DNA of 64,000 nucleotides from Nautilus pompilius (Eukaryota > Mollusca > Cephalopoda > Nautilida > Nautilidae), in contig JACATO010000317.1 of the NCBI GenBank assembly GCA_018389105.1, positions 3,133,001-3,197,000 on the forward strand, read 5' to 3'. Position numbers and translations under genes: made by a program. The first letter of the stretch is position 1; each line of letters starts with the position of its first letter. Under the pieces are notes generated by a model that did no database searches, was not told the DNA's origin, and was given only the letters and a program-made list of their open reading frames with translations. Positions 24,601 through 36,314 of this stretch are shown one piece after another.

Positions 24601-27600
24601 AAGACAGTATACACGCTCTTACGTATTAAACTGACTTCGACACACTCAAATAGTTTGTATCAGAACACCTACAACCCTCTGACACGCTTTCAGTGTCCAA
24701 CAGGAAAATATACAGTACGAGTTCTTAGATTTCAACTGAAACATAAGAAAAGTCTCGGATAGCCACTAATATGGCCCCTGTCTTCACGTTGACATCGGCG
24801 AAGAAAATCTAATTAATGGAAAACAGTCCGACTTGCTTGTTGCGATTAGTAACACGATAATATGGATTCAGTCAACATTTTGGTAAACCTTATAAATATC
24901 ATAAAAGGTACTTGTTCATAGCGATCATTTAATCAGCCTATTATTGCCTATGCATACAAAGAACACTCGTCCATGCTAAGAATTGTTACTGTGCTCTTTA
25001 ATCAGTCTGATGAGTAATGAAATAGTTTTCTACATCGCCTATCATTGGCCCACTTTATGCGTAAACAGCAGTTTTTATCCACAAACATGACTCATCTATG
25101 AATACAGATTATACACGTTTTTCCATTTGTGTCTGACAAGGCTGGGGTTAAAGAATCATTCCCTGGATCTTGTACCAGAACGACATTCCAGTCTTACTAA
25201 CTAAGAGCTAGATCCACGGCAAATGCAAAGTTATCTAAATATATATTACTGCAGCGAAACATTTATAAATGATACAAAGGCAAACCTCATATATAATGAG
25301 CCCCTAAAGTTAGTTAGATTTCAGTTATTCTTTATTGTTTTCTTTCACAAAGACGGTGCATGTGGGTTTGTTAGATAGATAACTGTCTAAAACCATCAGT
25401 TTGGTTCAGTCGTTCTTTGAGACCTTTAATAAATAGCAGTATAAAGTTAAGTTACAAGACAGCCAAACGAAACAACCGCCAAAATGTCGGTAAAAGGTAA
25501 TTTTCTACAGATGGGCTGTAAAAACTTGAAAGACTACGTCCAAACGACTTATAGCGGAAATGAGGAAATTCTGAAAAATACCTAAAATCACAATTCGCGA
25601 AACCTGCCCTGGTTTTCTATACTGAAAAGGGTGCTTTGTTACAAGGCTTCTCAAGAAAGTACACTTAGGCATTATCACGTGCCGAACAAGAGCTCCTCCT
25701 AGCGGAGTGACCAGACGAGAGGCAGAGTACATAGTAGTTTGCTTTTTCCCAGTGACTACTATTTAAAAGAGAGACGTTAAAATTTTTAAATACCTGGTAG
25801 TTTTCAAAAGTTAAATGGCGCAGTAGAAATTTCATAAACTTTTTCAAACACCGATAAAGACGGTCGAATAGTCTTTTCACGACTAATAGCTGGAATGTGA
25901 CCCAAACTTGGAAAAGTACGTCAGGTGACCAACAGATTTTTTGGAAGAAATAGTGTGGCAGGAAAACACGTCAAAAACTACGACTGGACGTCAGCTGTGC
26001 AATGGCGCCGGAGCAAGACGGTTGCCTGCCTTGATATCCGTTTTCTCTAGGCTGATCAAGACTTGAATAATTGACGAATCACACATTTTGGCAGATGCTC
26101 ACAACCGACGATAAGTAAAACTAATAGTGAAATCTCTTCAGAGTTGATTCTCGGGGGGAAAACAACAAAACAGACAATCACATTGCCGACTAAAAGATAG
26201 CAAAACCTCCGTATCCTGAATGAAAACGTTTAACAATTAATTCAAAGAAGCAGATCGAAAGGAAGAGACTGCTGTCAATACTGTTTAATATTTTTGGTCT
26301 TTCATCAACCAAAGCATTCATCTCGGCTTCAGGCACCTTTAAAACAATAATTAAGTCTAGGAATGTTTTGTTTACGTGGATTCCTGAACTAGGCAACTTT
26401 CCTGACATCCATTTTTCGACCGTCTTTTAATGTTCTTTCCAACGAGTTCTCACCGTATAGCAGCTCAGCTCCACCAATTATCTGTGGTCTTTATAAAGTT
26501 GCTTGTCTTTTGCTTGTTTTCAGCTATGACCAATATTCTTTGCAGTTCGAAATTCAGTAAAAGTTGGGAGTATAAAGCGGGTTTATCTTAATATGAGGAA
26601 GCGCACGTTTTGTATGCTTTCTCACCAGAGTATTTTTCTACTGTATTCAGCGGATCTTCGCCGGACGGGCGATATTTAGCGTCTAGGCAAAGCAAAATGG
26701 TACCTGCATCATATCGCATTAGAGTCATTCATTCATTGCTAAATGTATGAAATTAATGAGCATTATTACATTTATATTTATTTAACTATTAAGTAGTTGT
26801 ACATTTTGTATGACGAGGAAATGAGTTTTTTTTAACTCTATATTTAGGAAATCCATTAATGAGTTAGGACGTTCCCGAGAGTATGACAGATTTTTATTTT
26901 TTGGCCACAGCCACAAACTCTAGGAAAATTATTTACTCGGCAAGTATAAGGAAAAAAAGGCTGCTGTTCTCGCTGGCAATCTCGTTGCAGTTATCTCTGA
27001 GAAGTAGCCGGGCAGCACTGGAAAGTGAGAACTGAATGTTTTCGCTGCGTTCATCATATCATGGTTATGTTCTGGCTCATCTGCTATAATCCCTATTCTT
27101 AATATCTTTAATAACTCTGTTCTTGTTCTTAGTGGAGATAATGCGGCATAAATGATAGAGACGTAGAACTGACTAAACGCTTGCATCTAAGCAGCACCTG
27201 TTCAGCACACCTCAGAAATCTGATTGGATGTGCATTACGAAAGCACTGAACTGATTTGAATGGCTTCACGATATTAATTTCTCGGGAATTTCACATGGCA
27301 GATAATCGTCGTAAAATGCATCTGCGATATCTTAAAGAACAAAAGCCTGCTGATACCCCAACAATAGCATCTAATCCATGTGACACTAGATAAAGTTCTT
27401 CGTTTTATGTCTTAGAATGTCGTCGTAAGCATTTGAAGTTTTATAGAGATTTCTCCTGTGCAGAAGGTGGGAGTAATACTACGGTCTTGACCGGTCGGTT
27501 TGGCCCCAGTAACCTTTGTAGTAACTATTCTCATTCTGTCTGCCATCGTTTCAACAAATGTCTTGCACGATGAACCCCCACCAAGTCTCCTTAACGACTC

Positions 27601-27690
27601 TCTCGACTTCTTTCCTATTCCTTGGATGACCTTCTTCAACAGATTTCCCCAACCAATGATCACGCGGTCCAAACTGGATTCTTGGCGAGA
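18631..27690. other. long region without recognised gene
   Basis: About 9 kb of CpG-normal unique sequence. It holds a (CA)n run at about 22270-22289 and scattered A or T tracts of 10-14 bases (for example near 23430, 23612 and 24021). A stop-bounded frame at about 20650-20812 (+) contains PLDANEVHGAAGKL, which looks protein-like but matches no family I know and has no start or splice context. Other frames of up to about 100 codons overlap each other on both strands. I see no RNA gene or transposon end. Confidence 0.45.
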
Positions 27691-27779
27691 GAGCCTGATG
27701 CTGCGTCTAGCCGCTAGAGAAAGTCGCCCATTCCCGCGTCACAAGAAATCTATCACTTCCGGATTTGGCGGCGGGTGGA

Positions 27780-27945
27780 TATGTAGACTCTTCCGGGGGG
27801 TTTAGACGTAGGAGGAAGTCCGCGCGGCTGACTGGTAAAGGAGAGCGAGAAGAAACCAGGCCAAGAGACAGACGTGCGCCAGAGGGAGCCGACTCCAATC
27901 GGGGATCGAACTCGTGCCCTCCGCCTTCGTAGATCAGCAGGATTT
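27780..27945 (-). repeat. possible tRNA-derived SINE, minus strand
   Basis: On the minus strand, GAGTTCGATCC (complement of 27902-27912) matches a tRNA pol III B box (GGTTCGAATCC-like). It is preceded by a short stem-loop-like stretch and followed by 100 bp or more of GC-rich sequence. The A box is not clear and no 3-prime tail was identified. Confidence 0.35.
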
Positions 27946-29465
27946 AGAGTTTAAAAAAAAGGAATGGAGGGAATTTCTATTCACAAATATAACCTGGCAC
28001 CAATCTTTTACTCGTTGGTTTTCGTGTTTTAATTTGGTAATGGTTGGTGCCAATGGTTTTTAATATTATGGCTGATCGACTGCCGGCAATAAGCGTTTTA
28101 GCCAAAAATATCACTGAACAAGCCTGGTCCAAACGAGTTTTAATTTTAGTATTAATATCTGTTGCTTAGAAACCCAGACGGCATAAATGTTGTACGTACA
28201 TTAGCAGCAACTATAATAGGTCGCTACAGTAATACACCACCGTAATATGTTTACATAATATGCAGTAAAAGTTCTCACCTCCTACAAACGTTTTTATTTT
28301 TCGGAAATCTGGAGAATGATAGTCTCCAAAAGCAATAAAATAAAAGCAACTTTTATTACAAACGTTGATCTTTATGCATCTAATGGCGCTGGACTGCTTA
28401 TAGCTCTATGCGTATCAGCTTTCTTTCGACAGAAAGTATCTCTACATTCATATCATTAATCTATTATCAAATATGAAACCAAAAGTTGTTTGATGGGTTA
28501 TTTCTCCTTTGGGCTGCTCTGGTGAGAAAATGTTGCGCAAGCAGATTTATTATGACAGTATTTCTGTGTAGTTTCAAACAGATTCGGTTTATGTTTTGCT
28601 TTGAATAATTCAAATCAAAGCGAATATTGTTCGTAGAAATAAAAGTGAGAGAGAGAGAGAGCAAGTGTGAACTTTGTTTATGCAGATTACTCGTGTATAT
28701 GTTGAGTTAACTGATAATTTTTTGTTTCGTTTAAAATTAGAAACCCTGTCAAACATTTGATAACCGTATACTTTCCTTTTGGCATAGAAAAGACATCAGT
28801 CAAAGAGATAGCGGTGCTTCATCTCATCTCGGCTTTCGGGATTCTGTCTCCCGAGATGATGAATAACGGGCCGTCAGAAGACGCCAGAACCGAGAGGCTT
28901 TTCGAGAGACCAGAAGTAGCATACATGAAAAACTGAGAATCCGACCTGCTGTCCTGTAGCCATCATCTCCGTAATGAAACCACGCTTCTCGTCTATGTAA
29001 GCAGCTATCCGATCGGCAGAAAAAACCTTTGTTTCTGCTAACTAGTGATGCGAACATCATCTGCATCCTGAATCAGTCGCATATTTATAACGATGGTTTT
29101 TTTTTTTTTGTAGTTTTAAATGTACTGCATTCTCATTAACACGAAATAATTTCTTTTTAATAAAAAGGAGTTAAATTTTAAAGAAGTCTAAAAAAAGACC
29201 TTATAACTATTTTTTTAAAAAAAAAACAAAAACAGTTTACTTAATGATTAATTTTAAAAGTCCCTTTGACCCCTGGCTCTTTATCTAAAGCTTACTTTTT
29301 AAATCAGAGTTTTCGGCTTAGTGGCAACAAGAGCAACGAGTTCTTTAAGCCGCTGTCAAAGGGCTAATTTTAAGGTTCGTCGTGGCTTCATGCTAAACTA
29401 TATATTAACAAGATCGAAAACTTCTGGCTGTGTTGGACAACGCAAAGAAAACAACAACGACAACA
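27946..29465. other. no recognised gene
   Basis: AT-rich unique sequence with a short (GA)n at about 28649-28661 and T and A tracts near 29098 and 29213. Frames of up to 80 codons show no motif. Confidence 0.5.
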
Positions 29466-29793
29466 GGTGGTAGCGGGTTAGCTCCGTAAGGGGACCGTTG
29501 CTCCTGTACCGGGTTCGATCCCAGGCTGGGGTCGGAGGAGAGTTGTCGCTGATGATCGCCGTAGCGTGAAACAGCTGTACGACATCTCCTTGGTGTCCGA
29601 CGTGAGAGAGACCTCCCGGGTCCTTGGGGCCCACGGTGTCGGGGGACCGGGCCGTTTGTCGGCTCGACGAACATCTCTCAGTCACGAGGACGACTCGACA
29701 GAGAACAGGCCACTTGTCTTTACGGGATGCGATGCCATTGCAAGAACCTCGTTCGGAAGTCCAACTTGCTCAACAACAACAACAACAACAACA
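29466..29793 (+). repeat. tRNA-derived SINE with (CAA)n tail
   Basis: The head carries an A-box-like GGTAGCGGGTTAG and, 40 bases on, a canonical B box GGTTCGATCCC at 29512-29522. This is the spacing of a tRNA-derived pol III promoter. A body of about 230 bp free of simple repeats follows, ending in a (CAA)n tail at about 29771-29793. tRNA-derived SINEs with simple-repeat tails are common in molluscs and other invertebrates. No second full copy was found in the window, so the family is unnamed. Confidence 0.55.
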
Positions 29794-29798
29794 GCCTA

Positions 29799-29971
29799 GA
29801 TTTACTGTGAAGAAAACAGTTAGCATAGAACCACAGACAGTGTGTGAGAGAAGTACGGTTAGTCGGGCTGGAGGAGAATCTATGACCTCTGATTTTAAAG
29901 CTGAATTCTATAGTTTATCTTTAGCTGCTGCGAATGTAGATGGACTCGATGACATTAAAATAGAATTTTAA
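29799..29971 (+). CDS. candidate short C-terminal ORF after SINE tail, unknown
   Basis: Immediately after the SINE's CAA tail and a CCTAG acceptor-like sequence, one frame stays open for 57 codons. It includes ESMTSDFKAEFYSLSLAA and ends NVDGLDDIKIEF before TAA at 29969-29971. AATAAA follows within 10 bases of the stop. The composition looks protein-like (acidic, regularly spaced hydrophobic residues) but the peptide is not recognised. It could be the end of a retroelement or a terminal exon. The same frame continues upstream through the SINE, where the CAA repeat would encode polyglutamine, but that part is unlikely to be coding. Confidence 0.2.
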
Positions 29972-32900
29972 AGAATAAATGCTTTTTTTTAAAAAAGTCC
30001 AGAAGGGGCTAGAGCCGGGCTGGGGTAGGAGGGGGCGAGACGCAATAGCGAAGCCATCTTCGGTTGAGAAAAAAAAATGAGGCCAGATCTAAAATAAGAG
30101 GTACCGTCAGGGAACGGTATTACACAGTTACTCCATGGGGGGAGGGTTAAAGAATAAAGTAAAATCTCCAGGAGCTGACCTCTGTGAAGGTCACTTAAAC
30201 GTCCAAGAGATAAACGTTCTATTACAGAACTAGATAACGATGAGGATCCATGAAGTGACGGCCCTAACGGAGAAGTTCTACAGACGTCTCGAGTACTGGA
30301 GAGCAGAAAACTCGGCGAGAGTAGCGAGCAGACATCCCTTTTTATTATTCCGCACAATGCTAGGGTCACACGTTTTGTAGGAATGCCTGGGATAACTGTA
30401 GCTCCATTATTTTATTAAATTACGATTCTAAAATAATAACTAGAGCCTCAGCAAATAGAACGTCGAAAGTAATGGATAGAGAAAACAGACGTGGACCAGA
30501 CCTGGTCGGCCAGAGAGTGATCCGTGCAAAGAATCACCCACACTGATCGAAGAACTGCTCCGTGAAGCAGATGCGAGTAACTCCCTGGCCCCCTTCCTGG
30601 GATCAGTTAGCCAAAAGGTATTGGGTAGGGTGGAGGGAAATTATTTGTTCAGAACACTTAAAGCTCTCCACTGTTATTCTGAGATCCATAACGAGTGTCC
30701 GTGCATTAAACCCTCCACAGGAACACGACATGACTGCTCCCTGGGCGCTGTACTTCAGCGGAAGATGCCGGCATCTGTGATCCGGAACTTCAGGCGTTAA
30801 GTTAAACAACAGAGTTTTAGAGTAAGATAACCCCGTACGCCAAAGATACCACGATCCCGGTCCAGCAGCGTTGGCACTTCCTTCACTGTATCAGTAGTCC
30901 ATGAGGTCCAATAAACTCATCCGAGCGAAGAAGCTTAGTTGGGGTCCCTTCCGGGGACAAAAACACAACCCTGACTGACGGTCTCGGAATTAGATTTTTA
31001 ATAACAAAAATTTTTTTTTTTTTTTTTAAATCTGGGTATTAACTTTTTATTTAGCAGGAAAAACAAATGCAGATAAGACAGAGGGGGAGGAGTCTCTTAG
31101 GAACCCTGAACACAGACTAAAGGGGCTGAGAATGGCTGCAGCCTAAGTCTCGTATAAAGAGAAACAACTCGGTCGTCACCATACGCAGCCAGCCGGCTGC
31201 CCGTTTAAAGTTCAGTGATAATCTCAGTAAATTCGATAAGAACAGCTTAGAAGCATAGTGGAAGAGGGAGGTAACTCTGGTTCGGGAATTCACTTAAGCT
31301 TAAGGAAGACGTCAAATCGCTGTCGAAAGTCTCACAGCGAGATATTCACCGATTCTCGATTCAACAGAAGAAAAGTGCAAGCACTGGTCTTGTTGTCTCG
31401 TGTCTACTGACCGCCGTAAGGAATCTGAAAACCGCCTTTAAAATGGCATTAACTGGGAACGATAATAAATGTCATTTGAGTTCTTCATAAAGATGAATTT
31501 GTGAGAGCTATTAGTACAAGTTCCTGCTAAGAATAAAACTGACTGAAGAAAGTACAAGCAAAACCAGTCGTTTTCTCGTTCTATTATATGAGTGATTACT
31601 TTGTCTCACAACTTGGAAATGGTAGGCAGGCGTGCAGACGCCAAGAGAATACAGAGTTCAACGTAGACTCATTAGGATCTCTGGAGGTTTTAAACATTTA
31701 TAATAATCCTGACCGATTAAAGATAGTAGAGTTGACAACTATTTCGGAGGTTTGATGGGGTGTCAAAGTGTGAACAGGACAGTCAGAAATTCTTTCGGAA
31801 AACTACAGTTAAAACATTAGAATTCATAACCACAAACTGGCCAAGGGTTAACACGATAGACCTGTGCAAACATGAGATAGATTACTAGTGGCAGTTGTCG
31901 GTATCGATCATGAAAACCAGTTTAGAAATCGAGTTAGTAGGCATTTTCTCTTCCCGGTTGGGTAGATAGCAAAACAATTAAACCGCTGTAAGTACTTACA
32001 ACTCTGTCACAGAACCAAAATAGAGAAAACGCGACTTTGGTACAGAACACAAAATTCTACTGTTTATTCCAGCGGAGATACGTCAGCTTTGGAAGGGTTA
32101 AAATCAAAGTTCCCTCAAAACAGCAGGACGAATCTGTAGCAGTTTTACCATGCATTGATTTCCTGTCTCTTATGACATTTCTTCTGATTTGTATTGTAAT
32201 TAGATGGTATAATATTTTTGGAGGGGTCTGTTATCCAGCTTAGGTGAGAGACGAACCAACCGCTTCACGGATTATGTCCACTTTGAGCCAGATTCAGACC
32301 GGGTCCCGCTCCGTCCGCCGTCAGGCCGACCAGGCGGAGACCACTTCACTGGATTCGCTGAACAGCCAGAAGCCGACATTGACATCGGTCGGCTGCAGTA
32401 AAAGCCGAGGTTCCTTGGACGGAAACTCAGTCGCAGCCAGCTGTTTCCACAGCATAATTTTTAAAAAAAACCAAAACATCTTTTTTTTTCTCTATTATTA
32501 CAGATGATAATGTATTGGTAAAAGCTGAAGTGGGGCACCGACCGAAGAAGGCAGTGGGTGGAACCGGCCTTCGGCAGGTAAACGGCAATTAACTCGGAAA
32601 TTCTCGGCGACACGGATTCTGAGCAACGCACGCATTTCAGTCACATCATCTCTCCCGACCGCATCGAGATGACAACGTAATTTATATCAAAAAATGTTTG
32701 CTTGTTTAGGACGTTTACCGACATTGATCCCTAAACTTCATGTCAATTTTCCTGTGCAACACTGGTACCAAGGGATGGATTTCTAAGTTATTTCTTCTTC
32801 AACGTTTACCTGGAGTGGCACTGGATCTTTAACCAAACCTCTGCTGTTACCCCTGTCTACCAGTCACCTAGAATAACCGGTATGCAGTTAGTATTTTTTT

Positions 32901-33182
32901 AAAATTTAATTTAAGTTGTGGTTATAACCAAACCTTTTGAACAATTTCTGCAAGTGACAGTAAAATATAAGAATGTAGAGTTGACTCTCTCAAGTCCCTT
33001 GAAGAGTCTAATGCTGTCCACCCTCTTGAAGGCAAAGCAGATGAAGGTATTCTGTGGTCGGCTTGCGTGACGATAATACGCATGAGAGGTGAGATAAAGT
33101 CATTACCGACTCAGTAAATGCCACATGGCGTATATATATATATTCTTTTTTATCGGTATATCAACTCATTTTTCCTATGTAG
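29972..33182. other. no recognised gene
   Basis: Contains a 126-codon minus-strand frame at 29989-30369 and an 87-codon plus-strand frame at 32244-32507. Neither has a recognised motif and both fall in GC-richer stretches where stops are rarer. A 16-base T tract lies near 31012. Confidence 0.45.
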
Positions 33183-33383
33183 AATTCAAGTAATCACTCA
33201 GACTTCTACGTGAGAAACGTCCACACATACCGGGGAGAGGATAGATTAAGTACCACCTATGGTTCATACGTAGCGTGGCAGCTACAGAAATTACGTCGGC
33301 CGAACGTCTTATGGACGCTGGCACCAATCGACGCGAAAAGTATTCTTTCAGTGCGCATGGCCGTCAATTACCTGGAAGAATAA
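33183..33383 (+). CDS. candidate 3-prime terminal exon, unknown
   Basis: A pyrimidine-rich stretch ending TTTTTCCTATGTAG gives a good splice acceptor. From the next base one frame is open for 66 codons and stops at TAA 33381-33383. The peptide includes DFYVRNVHTYRGEDRL and PNVLWTLAPIDAKSI and ends MAVNYLEE. It has no initiating Met near its start, so it would be an internal or terminal exon. I do not recognise it. An open stretch of this length can occur by chance in 64 kb. Confidence 0.2.
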   Translation, partial: NSSNHSDFYVRNVHTYRGEDRLSTTYGSYVAWQLQKLRRPNVLWTLAPIDAKSILSVRMAVNYLEE

Positions 33384-36020
33384 AGCCCTGATGTGAACCA
33401 GAATGCGCTTCGGTAAAACCTCTAGCAAAAAGGGGATTTGGAATAATACTAGCTTTTGTTGTCTATACAGAAATTCGTGTCCAAAGCCAGTAGTGTTCGG
33501 TGCCTAATAGGTTTTTCTTCGGCAGCTCTGTTTGTCAAGTAGGAACCGTTAATTAGCACATTCTCCTTTTGTAAAGAATGTATAAAGACAAGCAGGCTAC
33601 TAGTACCAGAAAATTTACCTTTAGTGGTTTGTGAGGAATAAAAGCAGCTTCCGATTAAGTGCTAAGAGATGCTTCAGTAATCGCTTAGCATCTGCTTGGA
33701 ATGCTTCGTCAATAGATAGTGGAAGCAAAAACTACCATTTTGTTTTCTTACCGTACATACAGGACGTGCGCTCTATTTTCAAAGGGAGATAAATGTACGA
33801 GTTTTAAAAACTTCCCGCTTCAATGACCAGTTACCTACCCATCTCTGGCCAGTCGTACACCTTGCAGGCTGCAAATACTCTCTCTCTCTAAATTCCAGTT
33901 TCCTTAATCAATGGCCGTTATTTTCAGATCTTTAATTGCCAGTCGGCACGGTAGGGAATTTATTAAGTCACAAAACAACTGTCGAATTTATCACCATCAC
34001 CACCTCTGAAACTTCCTTTCAGCGGGAAAGCAACTCATCTCTCCACTGAGGACTCCGTGTTTTTGTTGTTGTTGTTTAGTTTGTCATTGTAGGCGATGTC
34101 TGTGTGCTTGATGCTCTCCGAGGCCGATTTTACGCATAAGCTACTTTTGAGAGCAGTCATCCGACAAACCTCCATCACCCGGCAGAGGCGGAGATCCGCT
34201 CCGGTGATTAGACAGGCGGGCGAAATCATTCCGAAATAACTGATTGGAAAATGCCTGCTTCCTGGAGAAACCGGCCCAGAGAATTCGCGATAACGCTTTC
34301 GGATAAACGTACTTTAGAAGAAAATCTGGTTTGGGGCGGGAGGGGAGCTAACAGCTGCTGGTAGAATCAGGGTGACTTCGGCCCGTCGTTCACAGGCGCC
34401 GTTGGGTGGGAACAGGGTGCTGCTACGTGCGGAAATAATTTCGATAGACGAATCGGTTAAGTCAGCTCCGTCTGGAACATCACCCGCTGGTTTATTGTCC
34501 CCCCCTCCACACTTTCGCTTTAATTCGTTCTTTAAAATAGGGGTAGTCCGTGTTTGCCTGAAGATTTCGCGTCTTCTGGACCGTGAGAGCCCTGTGGCCG
34601 CTCGCGGACACCCGCGGGTCGAAGACGGGCGGACCCTCAGGGAACGGTCGGCGCTGTCGCGCCCGTGGAAATACTGGAAATTAAATTCACGCTGAGATGT
34701 CGAAAGACATTAGGTCTAAAAACGTTCGCCTGGTCGAACCATCCGTTAAAAGACTGATTTGCAGCATCGCCCTTCGGGACTGATGCCAAAAGAATGACAA
34801 TTTCCCAGAGAGGGTGTAACTCTCCGTCCACCCACTAATTGGAAGCCGGTCTTCTGTTGTCAGTCGCTCGCGATGGAGAAAGTGGATGATGACAAATTTC
34901 AAATTAATTCGGCAAAACGCTTCCGGGTGAGAGACCACAAATAATTAATACTGAAATTCCGCTGGTGGAAAGCGGCCCCGTCATCTGTGCCCTCAGATCA
35001 GATCCCTGGTAGGCATTTTACAGCCGATTTGGTTTTCAAAGAGATGACGAGGAAATTCTGCCTGAAACAGGCGCCGGTCTCTCGGGTTTCCAGAAGTTTC
35101 TGACCGCCCCACAATGCACCGATTTTCGTTTGAGATGCTACCTGCTCGAGCCTTCACAGCGCGCACCGGCTTCTCGCCGTCGTTGCAGATACCCGACAGT
35201 TACAACTGGTGGTAGCCGGTGGCAAGAAAGCGTGCAAGCTCTTAGAAACGTTAGAACTCATGTGTGTTTAAGGAAGAGACTGGGATTGGAAACCGCATAA
35301 TTAATGGGTGGAAGCGTCCGTTCTTCCTTTCCGATTGTTGCGCTGTCCTCCAGCTATTTCACCAGTCCAGCATCTTCTACCATTGCAGACCTGCTGCGAT
35401 ATTATTCACCTGTAAAACAACCAAAATATAATACTAGTTTTGTTTCCACGAAAGGAATGCAAATATTAGGTTATCTGTCGACACTTTTGTCGCTGATCAT
35501 TCAGAATGTCGGCTACAGCGCATTAAATAACACGGTTTTGGAAAACCGTACATAGTAGGTCCTACTAAACGGTAGGCGTGTATACGAGTACCGAACGACG
35601 GTTAGAAAAGGCACAGGAATGCGACCGACGCATCAATGTCGTGAGTGTTCCCGTCCAGCGAAATAGGCGTAAAGTATTAACAACGCCACGATGTATAGCA
35701 TTTAATAGATGCTTTAAATAAGGGTTACATTCTTCGTGGTAAAGACCTTTTCTTTCTGTTTTTTTACTAAAGACATTCGCGCTTAAGGTCTGGACGTTTA
35801 TAGATAGACAACTTGTGCCAATGGTAAGGGAGAAATCTTTGAGGGAAAATCTTCTGAAAAAATGCTTTTGAAATTCATTTTTATATCTATAAAAAACATG
35901 TGGATGAAAGTCTTAGGGTCAAACAATTAGATGCAGAACTGAGAAATTCTGACTTGTAATGGTAAAGAGATATTCCACTGTTTCTTTAAAAATAATTTAA
36001 AATATTTTTCTCGTTTCACT
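33384..36020. other. no recognised gene
   Basis: Includes a CpG-dense stretch at about 34360-34690 and a perfect short hairpin TAGTAGGTCCTACTA near 35553. Frames of up to 107 codons here are unrecognised and overlap on both strands. Confidence 0.45.
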
Positions 36021-36042
36021 TAATAATAATAATAATAATAAT

Positions 36043-36073
<31 letters not shown>

Positions 36074-36086
36074 CAACAACAACAAC

Positions 36087-36146
<60 letters not shown>

Positions 36147-36155
36147 AATAATAAT

Positions 36156-36188
<33 letters not shown>

Positions 36189-36215
36189 AATAATAATAAC
36201 AACAACAACAACAAC

Positions 36216-36314
<99 letters not shown>
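36021..36314. repeat. (AAT)n/(AAC)n trinucleotide array
   Basis: About 290 bp of trinucleotides that alternate in blocks between AAT and AAC, ending in a long pure AAT block (about 36210-36314). The Tyr/Cys- and Leu-rich frames across it are artefacts of the repeat. Confidence 0.98.

Noticed and set aside
33205..33240. C2H2 zinc-finger linker suggested by VHTYRGED
   Set aside because: The linker TGEKP is not matched and no Cys-Cys/His-His pattern surrounds it.
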